From assembly GCF_009377235.1 (NCBI RefSeq), contig NZ_VMNX01000003.1:1-64000 (forward strand): a DNA stretch of 64,000 nt, read 5' to 3'. This stretch comes from Streptomyces acidicola (GTDB lineage Bacteria > Actinomycetota > Actinomycetes > Streptomycetales > Streptomycetaceae). The notes beneath the pieces were generated by a model. That model made no database searches and had not been told where the DNA came from. It saw nothing but the letters and a program-made list of their open reading frames with translations. Position numbers and translations under genes: made by a program. How positions within the stretch are numbered: position 1 is the stretch's first letter; each line of letters opens with the position of its first letter. Of this stretch, positions 7,288 to 16,423 are shown piece after piece.

Positions 7288-10035
7288 TCAGTGGTCGCGC
7301 AAGGCCACGACCACGTTGGCGAGCTGGACCCGGGAGTTGACCGACAGCTTGCGGAAGACGGACGTCAGGTGCGTGTTGACCGTGTGCGGGGAGACGACGA
7401 GGAAGTCGGCGGCCGACCGGTTGGTGTGGCCCTCGGCGATCAGGCGCGCGACTTTCTTCTCCGAGGCCGTCAGGGCTTCCCATCCCTGGACCGGCCTCTG
7501 TTTCGTCGCTGCCCTGTGGCCGCCCGCCTGTGCGCCATCGAGAACCTGCTGTACGCGTGCGGCGGCGGCGTGGGCGCCTGACTCCGCCAACGTGGCATGG
7601 GCGCGAGTCAGGGCCGCTACTGCCTGAGGTTTGCGGCCTGCCGCCAGAAGCGCCTGGCCGAGGTCGGCGTGGGCTGCGGCCCGGACCAGTGGGCGAGGGC
7701 TTGTGCCGAGCAGTGCTGTGGCGCGTTCCAGCATGGCGAGATCGTTCTTCACGAGCCCGAGGGCTTGCGCGGCGATGCCCGTGGCGGTGGGAACGGCCGG
7801 ATTGCGTTCGGCGTGGGCTTCGGCCTGTGCTGCCAAGTCCTCGGCGAGTTGGCGGTCCGCGCCCGACAGGGCTGTGCGTATCGCGGAATCGACCCACGTG
7901 CGCAACAGCCGCCAGCGCATGAAGGGACCTTCCTCCTGCACCTGCCGGATCTTGTCGACGGCAAGCCCGATGTCCCCGTCGTCCTCGGCGATGACCGCTT
8001 CCAGGAAGCGCACCGCGGCTGTGTTGCCCGGGTTCGGTTTGGCCGCCAGCCTTTTCTGCGCCGCGGCCAGATGCTGTCGCGCCGCGTCCCGGTCGCCCCG
8101 CAGAAGAGCGATCCGGGAGCGGATCACGCGTGCGTTCACCTGCTGGACAGGTATCTGCACGTCGTCCTCCAGGCGCTCCATCGTCACGAAGTCGGCCTCT
8201 GCGTCGTCGAGCCTGCCCAGCCCCAGATGCTGCTGAGCCTGCGCCCACAGCAGCATCGCCTGACGGAACGACCCGGCATTGTCCGCTGCCTGAAGGAGCA
8301 GCCGTTCGCCGGTGTTGAAGTCGTCCATGTGCTGGTACGCGACGATCTCTTCGGGGGAGTAGGCGGGATCGACGGCACTGAGCGCGGTGAAGCGCTCCAG
8401 CGCGATCGCGTTCTCACCCGCGTTGAGCGCGATCTCGCCGAGTCCGAACAGGGCCAGGACGTGCGCGTTTCTGTCACCGACGGTGATGGCGGCACGCAGC
8501 GCGGTCTCGCCGGCCTCACGCGCCGCGTCAAGATCATGGCCCCGGGACAGGGCCAGGGCACGAAGGGCGGCGAGCCTCGCCCCGACCTCTGGGGCGGCGC
8601 CCCCGACCGCGAGTGCTGTTTCAGTCCGGCGGCGCAGTTCGTCGGCGAGATCCATGTTCCACAGCGTTCCGCCGAGAGCAGCCTGCAGTCGGCTGAACAC
8701 CTCCATCGGCGGCCGGCGGGCCAGTAGCCGGTCGCCGGTCGACAGCGCCTCTCGGTTCCTGCCGGCCCGGGTCAGGCAGACGATCGCCTGCTCACCCACG
8801 ACGAACCCTTGCGGCCGCGCGGGCGGCACCAACTCCAGGGCGCGCGTCATGAGGTCGGCCGCGAGGCCCGGTGTGACGGGCAGCACGTCGTCAGCGGCTC
8901 GCCGCAGCAGCGTCACCGCTTCCTCGTCTCCGGGCTGGGCGCCCCTGAGGATGTGCGACACCGCGTCGATCGGCCGGTGGCCCGCGGAGACCAGATGGTC
9001 GGCAGCCTCGCGGTGCAGGACCTTCCGGGCCGACGGCGGGATGTCGACGTAGACCGCCTGACGCAGCAGATCGTGCCGGAAGACCAGCTGGTCCCCGTCG
9101 TCGTCCAGGATCCCCGCGCGCACCGCCTCCTCGAGCGCGGGGATCAAGGTGGTGGACGGTTGGCCGCAGAGCAGGGCAGCGTCGTGGAAGCCGAACCTGC
9201 GTCCCAGCACTGCTCCCAGTCGAAGGAAGCGCAGGGTTTCGGGCCCCAGAGACCTGAGTCTGGCGCGCACACCCAGCACGAGCCCTGAGGGCACGGGCTC
9301 GGCCGAGGCGCCGTCGTTCCGCAGTCCTGTGAGCATCTCGACCGCCAGAAACGGGTTTCCGCCGGCTCCGTCGAGCAAGTCCCGTACCCGTTCGTCGGCG
9401 GCTGCCCCCAGGGTGTCGCCGGCCAGTTGGCCGATGGCCGCACCGGACAGCGGGCCCAGCGGCACAGTCACCGTGGGGAGTTCTTCCGTCGCCGCTGCGA
9501 CGATCTCCTCCGCCGGGCCGGCGGGCTCCTGTCGCGCGGTGAGGATCCACAGAACCGGCGAGGTGCGCAGGCGTGCCGGAAGTTGCTTCAGGGCGAACCG
9601 GCTCAGCTGGTCGGCCCAGTGCACGTCGTCCAGCGCGATCAGCACCGGCACGCTGTCGGCTCTGGCTTCGATCGCCTCCGCCAGACGCTCCACCAGCCAG
9701 ATCCGCTGATCGTGATGACGGGCGAGATCGGCAAAGGCATCGCCGGACAGCAGCGGCTGATCGCCGTGCAGGACGCAAGCCGCCAACGACGAGAGCGGCA
9801 CGATGTGATGCAGCTCATCGGCCTTGCCGAGGCCGACCGAGAACCCCGCTTCGCAAGCCCTGGCGACGGCCTCGGCGAGCAGCGTGGTTTTGCCGATGCC
9901 CGCTTCGCCCTGGACCAGGGCCAGGGCACCGCTTCCGGTGTGGGGCACCGAGGCGATCAGAGTCCGTAGTTCGTCGAGCTCGACCTCTCGGCCGCGCAGA
10001 CCGCTCCGGGACAGCGATCCGCCTGACCCCGCCAC
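7288..10035 (-). CDS. LAL-type LuxR transcriptional regulator
   Basis: A 915-residue large ATP-binding LuxR regulator. The N-terminal AAA-like ATPase has Walker A GEAGIGKTT near residues 43-51 and Walker B LIALDDVHWAD near 130. The middle is helical repeats. The C-terminal 60 residues are a LuxR helix-turn-helix (LTASEKKVARLIAEGHTNRSA...VSPHTVNTHLTSVFRKL). GTG 10035 has GAGGAG 8 bases upstream; a GTG at 10056 is possible but lacks a ribosome site. LAL regulators are usually activators that sense metabolites through the ATPase and repeat domains. The downstream alpha/beta hydrolase, 85 bp away on the same strand, is a candidate target. Confidence 0.9.
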   Translation of the reverse strand: MAGSGGSLSRSGLRGREVELDELRTLIASVPHTGSGALALVQGEAGIGKTTLLAEAVARACEAGFSVGLGKADELHHIVPLSSLAACVLHGDQPLLSGDAFADLARHHDQRIWLVERLAEAIEARADSVPVLIALDDVHWADQLSRFALKQLPARLRTSPVLWILTARQEPAGPAEEIVAAATEELPTVTVPLGPLSGAAIGQLAGDTLGAAADERVRDLLDGAGGNPFLAVEMLTGLRNDGASAEPVPSGLVLGVRARLRSLGPETLRFLRLGAVLGRRFGFHDAALLCGQPSTTLIPALEEAVRAGILDDDGDQLVFRHDLLRQAVYVDIPPSARKVLHREAADHLVSAGHRPIDAVSHILRGAQPGDEEAVTLLRRAADDVLPVTPGLAADLMTRALELVPPARPQGFVVGEQAIVCLTRAGRNREALSTGDRLLARRPPMEVFSRLQAALGGTLWNMDLADELRRRTETALAVGGAAPEVGARLAALRALALSRGHDLDAAREAGETALRAAITVGDRNAHVLALFGLGEIALNAGENAIALERFTALSAVDPAYSPEEIVAYQHMDDFNTGERLLLQAADNAGSFRQAMLLWAQAQQHLGLGRLDDAEADFVTMERLEDDVQIPVQQVNARVIRSRIALLRGDRDAARQHLAAAQKRLAAKPNPGNTAAVRFLEAVIAEDDGDIGLAVDKIRQVQEEGPFMRWRLLRTWVDSAIRTALSGADRQLAEDLAAQAEAHAERNPAVPTATGIAAQALGLVKNDLAMLERATALLGTSPRPLVRAAAHADLGQALLAAGRKPQAVAALTRAHATLAESGAHAAAARVQQVLDGAQAGGHRAATKQRPVQGWEALTASEKKVARLIAEGHTNRSAADFLVVSPHTVNTHLTSVFRKLSVNSRVQLANVVVALRDH

Positions 10036-10212
10036 GCACACTCTCCTCGTCCGCACCGGCCGACCCGAGCCGGGCTCCGCACGCGCCGACTGGTGACTCC
10101 GCTCTTCAGCGTCGCCTGACAGTGCCGGAGGACGCAGACGACGCGCCGCGGGTCCACTATCGCAAGAACGACAGCTCCATGCAGACGTGGTATGGGGGGC
10201 GAGTGACTCCGC

Positions 10213-11361
10213 TCACGCCGCGGACCGGGAACTTCCCCCGCCGTGGCCCGCCGTGTCGTCCGTTTCGTCGGCGGGACGCCGGACAGGGGAGGGCTGGAAC
10301 GAGGGCACCGCAGCGCCCTCACCGGTTTCGGCATCTGAGACGCGCCATGTGGCAACGGGGGCGACACGAGATTCTCGGGCCGTGTGGTCCCGCCACTCGG
10401 CGGGGGACATCCCGTAAGCGGTCCGGAACACCCGGCTGAAGTGGGAGGCGCTCGTGAAACCCCACCTGTGGGCCACTGCGGCGATGGTCACGTTCGCCGC
10501 CTCCCGGCGGGTCAGCTCACGCCGGCACTCCTCCAGCCGACGGCGCTGAATCCACCGGCCTACTGTGATGTCCTCGGCCTGGAACAGCTTGTGCAGATAG
10601 CGCACGGAGATGTGGTGGGCGCGGGCCACGGCGTCCGGCGTCAGGTCCGGGTCGGCGAGGTGCCGGTCGATGTAGGCCCTGATCCGCAGCAGCAACACCC
10701 GAGCGGCGCTCGGCGTGCCCACGGTGTCCCTGCTCAGTCGCTCGTCGGCCAGCACCGTCAGCAGGTTCACGACGTTACTGGCGATCAGTTCGCCGGTGCG
10801 CTGCGGATACGACCCCGCGGTGTCCACGAGCCGGGACAGGAAGGGCGACAGCAGCCCGCCGAGTGCCGTCTCGGTATCGAGGGGCGATGCCGTGATCTGC
10901 CGCAGGTCCGACTCGCTCAGGCCCAGCACCTGGCGCGGCAGGACGAGAGACTTCGTCTGGAAGCGCTCGGGGAGGGTCAACTGGATCGGACGCGCCATGT
11001 CGTAGATGAAGAGCTGCCCCGGCCGCACGAATACGTCACGGGTGTCCTGCTCGATGCGGGCGGCCCCTCTGCTCACCAGCTTCACGACCACGTAGTCGTC
11101 GTTGTCGCTTCCCGCGATGAGCCGTCGGGTGCGCACGGCTCGCAGGGGATCACCGTCCACCGTGACTGCCAGCATCTGGCCCAGTGGCGACGTACGAATC
11201 GTGCCGCGGTCCACCTCGTCGGGGACGGTCATGTCCACGGCGCCGAACGTCCGGGACAGGGCCTCGCACCAGTACGTGCGCCTTCGGTGCGTCGGCACCG
11301 AATCCGTGGTGTAAAGCGTGGCCGAGGGGTCGGCTTCGAGTAGCGGTGAATCCGGCGACAT
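10213..11361 (-). CDS. AraC-family transcriptional regulator
   Basis: A 382-residue protein with an N-terminal AraC-binding-like domain (roughly residues 30-210) and a C-terminal double helix-turn-helix around 215-320 (DAVARAHHISVRYLHKLFQAE; AAVAHRWGFTSASHFSRVFRTAYGMSPAEWR). The last 60 residues are a disordered Pro/Ser-rich tail. GGAGA lies just upstream of the ATG. The fold matches regulators of catabolic and oxidative genes that bind the regulatory ligand in the cupin-like N-domain. It is on the same strand as, and upstream of, the LAL gene but separated by 180 bp, so probably transcribed alone. Its target may be the NmrA or flavin monooxygenase genes. Confidence 0.9.
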   Translation of the reverse strand: MSPDSPLLEADPSATLYTTDSVPTHRRRTYWCEALSRTFGAVDMTVPDEVDRGTIRTSPLGQMLAVTVDGDPLRAVRTRRLIAGSDNDDYVVVKLVSRGAARIEQDTRDVFVRPGQLFIYDMARPIQLTLPERFQTKSLVLPRQVLGLSESDLRQITASPLDTETALGGLLSPFLSRLVDTAGSYPQRTGELIASNVVNLLTVLADERLSRDTVGTPSAARVLLLRIRAYIDRHLADPDLTPDAVARAHHISVRYLHKLFQAEDITVGRWIQRRRLEECRRELTRREAANVTIAAVAHRWGFTSASHFSRVFRTAYGMSPAEWRDHTARESRVAPVATWRVSDAETGEGAAVPSFQPSPVRRPADETDDTAGHGGGSSRSAA

Positions 11362-11520
11362 GATCTCCGTACTTCCGGCGGGTGTCCTTTCCGGACACGG
11401 TGCCAGCCGGGCCTTGGCCGGCGCATCGCGTGGATGCGTGAGATCAGAGGTGCGGGACCGGGACGGGGAAGTGCGCGGCGGGACGCAGGGGCCCTGCGAG
11501 CCGGATCATGTGCCGGTCTT

Positions 11521-11560
11521 CTCGGGACGTCGGCAGCATGCTCGGGACGTCGGCGGCATG
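11521..11560. repeat. 20-bp tandem duplication
   Basis: CTCGGGACGTCGGCAGCATG at 11521-11540 is followed immediately by CTCGGGACGTCGGCGGCATG at 11541-11560, a single mismatch between copies. It lies in the upstream region of the AraC gene. Confidence 0.9.
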
Positions 11561-11640
11561 AGGGCACAGGCGAGTGAGGCGAGGGCGTCGCGCAGAGCCA
11601 TCCGCAGTGGCCGGCGCACAGCACGCGAACACAGCCATGC

Positions 11641-11688
11641 CCATGCCGGTACCGCCACGTCATGTGTGCCGAGGCGGTACCGGCATGG
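11641..11688 (-). terminator. Perfect 16-bp inverted repeat after the NmrA gene
   Basis: CCATGCCGGTACCGCC (11641-11656) is the exact reverse complement of 11673-11688, with a 16-base loop. It begins 6 bp beyond the NmrA stop codon and is a good candidate terminator for that gene. Confidence 0.75.
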
Positions 11689-11693
11689 CTGCC

Positions 11694-12545
11694 TCAACGG
11701 GCCCCCGCGAAGGTGACGCGCACCCAGTCGGCGAAGCTGGTCCAGCGGACCTCCGGGTGAGCGGCGTGCAGTGAGGGGACGTCGACGCGATAGCCGGGGC
11801 CGTTCAGAAACGTCCACATCGCGTGCATGTCAGGGTTGCCGATCGCTGACAGCGGCACTCGCTCATGGCGGACTTCGCGTCCCAGCGTCGCGCTGAGCGC
11901 GGCCGCCATCTGCTGGGGAGTGGGCGCGTCACCGGCCAGCTCGACACGCTGCCCGAGGTAGGGAGCGGGGTTCAACAGGACCTCCGCCGCGAACGCACCC
12001 AGGTCGCGGCGGGCAAGCTGCTGCAACGGCCGGTCGGGCGGCAGCGGCAGATCGAGAACGCCGCCGAGGATGCGCTCCGCTCCGCCGAGCGCGTTGTCGA
12101 AGAAGTACGTCGGCCCCAGAATCGTGTAAGGCACATCGCCGGAAGTCAGCTCGGCCTCGATGCGTGCCTTGCTGTCGAAATGCGGTACCCCGCTCTTCTG
12201 GTCGGCTCCGGCGACCGAGCTGAACACGAGATGCGGCACGCCCGCCTCCCGCGCGGCAGCCAGGATCGCTCGTCCCTGGACCACCTCCGCCTCCACGCCG
12301 GCCTCGAAGGGAGTGGTGAGCGCGAAGACGCCCGCCACGCCGGTCATCGCAGCGGCGAGCGACCTGCGATCGGTCAAGGAGCCCGCCACCAGTTCGGCAC
12401 CCTGGCCGGAGAGTTCCCGCGCCGCCGGCCGCTCGGGGTCGCGCACCAGCGCGCGTACCCGTGCCCGGCGACCCAGCAGCGCCTCGGTCACAGCTCTGCC
12501 CTGTCCTCCGGTTGCCGCAAGCACCAAGATCGTCTCATCGACCAT
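11694..12545 (-). CDS. NmrA-like NAD(P)-binding protein
   Basis: A 283-residue atypical short-chain dehydrogenase. The N-terminal nucleotide motif is LAATGGQGRAV (GxxGxxG) near residues 8-18. Later come VFSSVAGADQKSG and a C-terminal FADWVR tail. NmrA-type proteins bind NAD(P) and act as redox sensors or reductases; most lack the catalytic Tyr-x-x-x-Lys, and none is obvious here. ATG 12545 was chosen because the Rossmann fold begins directly after it. The gene is divergent from the LLM monooxygenase/FMN reductase pair across a 241-bp region, so the two units may share control. Its own role is not determinable. Confidence 0.8.
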   Translation of the reverse strand: MVDETILVLAATGGQGRAVTEALLGRRARVRALVRDPERPAARELSGQGAELVAGSLTDRRSLAAAMTGVAGVFALTTPFEAGVEAEVVQGRAILAAAREAGVPHLVFSSVAGADQKSGVPHFDSKARIEAELTSGDVPYTILGPTYFFDNALGGAERILGGVLDLPLPPDRPLQQLARRDLGAFAAEVLLNPAPYLGQRVELAGDAPTPQQMAAALSATLGREVRHERVPLSAIGNPDMHAMWTFLNGPGYRVDVPSLHAAHPEVRWTSFADWVRVTFAGAR

Positions 12546-12786
12546 CGAAGAGTTCCCTTCGTCGTGGGCCGGACATGGCCGGTTCCGCTGGTCCCCACCG
12601 TAGGCACGTGACGGCCGGGCGAATCGCCTCGTGGCGCACAGCTCCGTGTCTGAGAGTGCCGAGTTCCGCATCCGCACGAGGAGGGCGCTGGAGGGCTCGT
12701 TCCGGTGCACGCACAGTCATGGCGACCGCTCGTCCGGCGCCTACCGTTCCCTACCTCTCGTACGAATGCAGGAAGAAGAGGGACCC

Positions 12787-13893
12787 ATGCAGTTCGGCAT
12801 CTTCACGGTCGGTGATGTGACGACCGATCCGACCACCGGACGTACTCCGTCGGAGCACGAACGCATCAATGCGATGGTCACCATCGCGCTCAAGGCGGAG
12901 GAGGTCGGGCTGGACGTCTTCGCGACCGGGGAGCACCACAACCCACCGTTCGTACCGTCGTCCCCGACCACGATGCTCGGCTACATCGCAGCCCGTACCA
13001 AGAGGCTGATCCTGTCCACCGCCACGACGTTGATCACCACCAACGACCCGGTGAAGATAGCCGAGGATTATGCGATGCTCCAGCACCTGGCCGACGGCCG
13101 GGTCGACCTGATGCTGGGCCGTGGCAACACCGGACCGGTCTACCCGTGGTTCGGGCAGGACATCCGGCAGGGACTCGACCTGGCCAAGGAGAACTACGGG
13201 CTGCTGCGCCGTCTGTGGCGCGAGGACGTCGTCAACTGGGAGGGGAAGTTCCGGACATCCCTTCAGGGGTTCACGTCAACGCCTCGTCCCTTGCACGGAG
13301 TACCGCCGTTCGTCTGGCACGGCTCCATCCGGTCTCCGGAGATCGCCGACCAGGCGGCCTTCTACGGCGACGGCTTCTTCCACAACAACATCTTCTGGCC
13401 GGCCGAGCACACGAGGCGGATGGTCCAGCTGTACCGGCGGCGGTACGCCCACTACGGTCACGGCCGGCCGGAGGAGGCCGTCGTCGGCCTCGGCGGGCAG
13501 GTCTTCATGCGGAAGAACTCACAGGACGCCGTGCGGGAGTTCCGCCCCTACTTCGACAACGCGCCCGTCTACGGGCACGGGCCGTCACTGGAGGACTTCA
13601 CCGAGCAGACCCCTTTGACGGTGGGTTCTCCCCAGCAGGTCATCGAGCGGACGCTGTCCTTCCGTGAGACCGTCGGCGACTACCAGAGGCAGCTGTTCCT
13701 GATGGACCACGCGGGCCTGCCCCTGAAGACCGTTCTGGAGCAGATCGACATGCTCGGCGAAGACGTCGTACCCGTACTGCGCGAGGAGTTCGCGAACGGT
13801 CGCCCGGCCGACGTGCCGGACGCGCCGACACACGCGGCGCTGGTCGCCGCCGCGGAGTCCGCGGACTCCGCGAAGGGAGTGACCACCGCATGA
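12787..13893 (+). CDS. LLM-class FMN-dependent monooxygenase (CE1758-like)
   Basis: A 368-residue luciferase-like TIM-barrel flavoprotein: QFGIFTVGDV start, FATGEHHNPPF near residue 40, TATTLITTNDPVKIAEDYAMLQHLADGRV and LMLGRGNTGPVYPWFG. These enzymes use FMNH2 and O2 to oxygenate small substrates. The next gene overlaps by ATGA and encodes an FMN reductase, so the pair forms a two-component system. This same pairing is annotated in corynebacteria as CE1758 and CE1759. AGAGGGA precedes the ATG at 12787; an ATG at 12766 is also in frame but has a worse ribosome site. The substrate is unknown. Confidence 0.88.
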   Translation: MQFGIFTVGDVTTDPTTGRTPSEHERINAMVTIALKAEEVGLDVFATGEHHNPPFVPSSPTTMLGYIAARTKRLILSTATTLITTNDPVKIAEDYAMLQHLADGRVDLMLGRGNTGPVYPWFGQDIRQGLDLAKENYGLLRRLWREDVVNWEGKFRTSLQGFTSTPRPLHGVPPFVWHGSIRSPEIADQAAFYGDGFFHNNIFWPAEHTRRMVQLYRRRYAHYGHGRPEEAVVGLGGQVFMRKNSQDAVREFRPYFDNAPVYGHGPSLEDFTEQTPLTVGSPQQVIERTLSFRETVGDYQRQLFLMDHAGLPLKTVLEQIDMLGEDVVPVLREEFANGRPADVPDAPTHAALVAAAESADSAKGVTTA

Positions 13894-14504
13894 AGCTGGT
13901 TGCCGTGTCCGCAGGGCTGAGCACGCCGTCCTCCACACGTCTGCTCGCGGACCGTCTCGCCTCGTCGGTCCATGGTGCACTCGTCGCACACGGGCACGAG
14001 GTGGAGATCCACGTCATCGAGTTGCGGGAACTGGCCGTCGCCATCGCCAACAATCTCGTGACCGGATTCCCGCCGCCGCAACTGGCCGCGGCGATCGACA
14101 CGGTGACGGCTTCGAGCGGTCTGATCACCGTGACACCGGTGTTCACCGCCTCGTACAGCGGGCTGTTCAAGTCCTTCTTCGACCTGATCGATCCCGAAGC
14201 CCTCTCCGGCAAACCGGTCCTGATCGCGGCGACGGGAGGCACGGCCCGCCACTCCCTGGTCCTGGAGCATGCCCTGCGCCCGCTCTTCGCCTACCTGCGC
14301 GCCACCGTCGTTCCCACCGCGGTGTACGCGGCGTCCGAGGACTGGGGATCCGGCGGCGACGCCTACACCGAGGGCTTGCCCGGGCGCATGGAACGGGCGG
14401 GGGCCGAGCTGGCCGCCCTCATGGCCGCCCGCCCGGCCGACGCGGTGCCCGAGGACGACGTCACCGCGCTCGAACGGCAGCTCTCCGACCTGCGCTTCGA
14501 CTGA
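13890..14504 (+). CDS. FMN reductase partner of the LLM monooxygenase (CE1759-like)
   Basis: A 204-residue NADPH-dependent FMN reductase of the flavodoxin-like fold. The N-terminus has the phosphate loop SAGLSTPSSTRLLADRL, the middle TPVFTASYSGLFKSFFDLID, and then IAATGGTARHSLVLEHALRPLF. It supplies reduced FMN to the monooxygenase encoded just upstream. Its ATG overlaps the upstream stop (ATGA, 13890-13893), which implies coupled translation at near-equal amounts. No membrane or secretion signal is present. Confidence 0.9.
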   Translation: MKLVAVSAGLSTPSSTRLLADRLASSVHGALVAHGHEVEIHVIELRELAVAIANNLVTGFPPPQLAAAIDTVTASSGLITVTPVFTASYSGLFKSFFDLIDPEALSGKPVLIAATGGTARHSLVLEHALRPLFAYLRATVVPTAVYAASEDWGSGGDAYTEGLPGRMERAGAELAALMAARPADAVPEDDVTALERQLSDLRFD

Positions 14505-14537
14505 GGCCGGTCTCCGACCTGCGCTGAGACCGAGGCC
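14505..14537 (+). terminator. Hairpin after the FMN reductase gene
   Basis: GGCCGGTCTC (14505-14514) pairs with GAGACCGAGGCC (14526-14537) with a 2-base bulge. It starts at the stop codon of the FMN reductase. Part of it arose by duplication: TCTCCGACCTGCGCT occurs at 14482-14496, inside the gene, and again at 14511-14525. Confidence 0.5.
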
Positions 14538-14764
14538 GGCCCCGAGGGGCCACACGTGCCTGCGCAAGAGCACCGCAGACGCCGCGGGACGCCGCACGGG
14601 GTCCTGCCGGGCCGGACAGGTGACCCGTGCCGCGGCCGACGCCCGCGGCACGGAGGCCCGGCGGGACCTCCCCTCGAGCACTGCCGAGGCGACCGACACC
14701 AACAGGCAGCGTCCGGCTGTCGCTTCGGTGCCTGACCGTTCACGGCACCGGCTGCTCCCTCGCG

Positions 14765-15072
14765 TCAGGCGCGCACCAGGGAAGTGTCGACCAGGTGCTC
14801 TGCCACGAACCACGCCTGGAGCTCCCCGGTGCGGATCACCGGCGAGACCAGCGGTCGTTGGTACCGTCATCGCCCAGCTCGGCAGTCCGGCGGCCGCGTC
14901 GTGAGCCTGCGTCAGAATGGTCTCGTGGGCCTCCAGCAGCCGCGAGAGCATGGCTGGGACTTCCTCGACGCCGTCCGGCGGCCGCGGTCTTGACGGTTCC
15001 GAACTCCTGGATCAGCGCGCCCTTTTGATGCAGCAACTGACTGTGGTGCACGGGCTTGGAACTGGTGGTCAT
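14765..15072 (-). pseudogene. dps: Degraded Dps (ferritin-like DNA-protection) gene
   Basis: The frame starts at ATG 15072 with MTTSSKPVHHSQLLHQKGALIQEFGTVKTA, preceded by GGAGG. It then jumps, with an internal deletion of roughly half the protein, to a second frame reading DGVEEVPAMLSRLLEAHETILTQAHDAAA. Two further shifts give TAELGDDGTND and LVSPVIRTGELQAWFVAEHLVD, ending at 14765-14767. These segments match the start and the last third of actinobacterial Dps. The ferroxidase helices are missing, so the gene is inactive. Upstream lies a short GCTGT repeat. Confidence 0.75.
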
Positions 15073-15090
15073 CGCGCGCCTCCAGTGGGT

Positions 15091-15115
15091 GCTGTGCTGT
15101 GCTGTGCTGAGCTGT
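15091..15115. repeat. Pentanucleotide tandem repeat
   Basis: GCTGT occurs five times in a row (the fourth copy is GCTGA). It lies about 20 bp upstream of the broken dps gene, in its former promoter region. Confidence 0.85.
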
Positions 15116-15179
15116 GCGTATGTGAGCGAGGCCAGGCGCGGAACCTGCGGACGCGTTGCCCGGGAACGCATGCGGTGGC

Positions 15180-15312
15180 GCCCGTGAGCGCACCGCTCTC
15201 AGTGCACTGGGGTCTCCGACTCATCGAGCCACTGGGCAGGACGTCGAGAGACAACGGGACTGAGCGGACGATTTTGGTGCACTGCGAGGACGCCAGTGGT
15301 GCGCTCACGGGC
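15180..15312. repeat. 133-bp segment bounded by perfect 15-bp inverted repeats
   Basis: GCCCGTGAGCGCACC at 15180-15194 is the exact reverse complement of 15298-15312. Just inside each arm there is a second matched stretch (CAGTGCAC on the left, GTGCACTG on the right), offset by several bases. Size and termini resemble a small non-autonomous element, but no target duplication was identified. Confidence 0.5.
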
Positions 15313-15430
15313 AATGGACGCTCGTGCTGCGCTCTTACCGTGAAGAGCAGCGGTACCGGTGTGCTCAGCGCAACGGTCCCTGTCGTTCGCCGGAAGGACC
15401 GGCGTCCCCCATGAATTCCAGGAGATTCGC

Positions 15431-16402
15431 ATGTCTGATGCCACTGGGCCTGTGCAGCCGGTGCTGGAGCCCGCGGCAGCCGCGTTCGCGGAGGCGACCG
15501 CCAACCCGCCGTATCTCTTCGACCTGCCCCCGGCGGAGGGGCGTAAGGCCGTCGACGAGGTGCAGTCCGGGGAGATCGAGAAGCCGGCGGTCGACGAGGA
15601 GTGGATCACGGTTCCGGGCGGTCCGACGGGCAGCGTCCGGGCGCGTATCGTCAAGCCCCTCGGAGCCGAGGCTCCCTTGCCGGTGATCGTCTACATTCAC
15701 GGCGCGGGCTGGGTGTTCGGCAACGCGCACACCCACGACCGCCTGGTGCGGGAACTCGCCGTCGGCGCGAACGCCGCGGTCGTGTTCCCCGAGTACGACC
15801 TGTCGCCCGAGGCCCGCTACCCGGTCGCCATCGAGCAGAACTACACGGTCGCGCGGTGGGCCGTGGAGCAGGGTGCGGCCAAGGGGCTCGACGGATCGCG
15901 GCTGGCCGTGGCCGGGGACTCCGTCGGTGGCAACATGACCGCCGCGCTGACCCTGATGGCCAAGGAACGCGGAGACGTTCCCCTGGTCCAGCAGGTGCTG
16001 TTCTACCCGGTCACCGACGCGAACTTCGACACCGGCTCCTACCACCAGTTCGCCACCGGCTACTTCCTGCGCCGGGACGGCATGCAGTGGTTCTGGGACC
16101 AGTACACGACCGACGAGGCAGAGCGCGCCCAGATCACCGCGTCGCCGCTGCGCGCCACCACCGAGCAGCTCAGGGACCTGCCCCCGGCCCTGGTCATCAC
16201 GGGTGAGGCGGACGTGCTGCGGGACGAGGGCGAGGCGTACGCCAACAAGCTCCGCGAGGCGGGTGTACCGGTCACCGCCGTGCGCTTCCAGGGCATCATC
16301 CACGACTTCGTGATGCTCAACGCCCTGCGCGAGACCCACGCTGCCGAAGCCGCCATCACCATGGCCGTCAACACCCTGCACGCGGCCCTGCACACCGCCT
16401 GA
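15431..16402 (+). CDS. HSL-family alpha/beta hydrolase (esterase)
   Basis: A 323-residue esterase of the hormone-sensitive-lipase family. The oxyanion motif is HGAGW (family consensus HGGGW), the nucleophile elbow GDSVGG, the acid in GEADVLRDEGEAYANKL and the histidine in IIHDFVMLN. It should hydrolyse short-chain esters in the cytoplasm. AGGAGA lies 7 bases before the ATG. A second hydrolase follows 21 bp downstream, so the two are likely an operon. No signal peptide is visible. Confidence 0.9.
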   Translation: MSDATGPVQPVLEPAAAAFAEATANPPYLFDLPPAEGRKAVDEVQSGEIEKPAVDEEWITVPGGPTGSVRARIVKPLGAEAPLPVIVYIHGAGWVFGNAHTHDRLVRELAVGANAAVVFPEYDLSPEARYPVAIEQNYTVARWAVEQGAAKGLDGSRLAVAGDSVGGNMTAALTLMAKERGDVPLVQQVLFYPVTDANFDTGSYHQFATGYFLRRDGMQWFWDQYTTDEAERAQITASPLRATTEQLRDLPPALVITGEADVLRDEGEAYANKLREAGVPVTAVRFQGIIHDFVMLNALRETHAAEAAITMAVNTLHAALHTA

Positions 16403-16423
16403 ACCCGAGGAGACACCGCAGAC

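Larger units (their letters stand above)
11362..11693. other. Gene-free interval between AraC and NmrA genes
   Basis: No credible coding region is seen here. It holds a 20-bp tandem duplication at 11521-11560 and a perfect 16-bp hairpin at 11641-11688, both listed separately. The part next to 11361 should contain the promoter of the AraC gene. Confidence 0.6.
15073..15430. other. Gene-free interval with repeats between dps remnant and esterase gene
   Basis: No supported coding region. It contains five GCTGT pentamers (15091-15115), a long-range 15-bp inverted repeat (15180-15194 and 15298-15312), and, near 15420, the AGGAGA ribosome site of the esterase gene. Confidence 0.6.
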
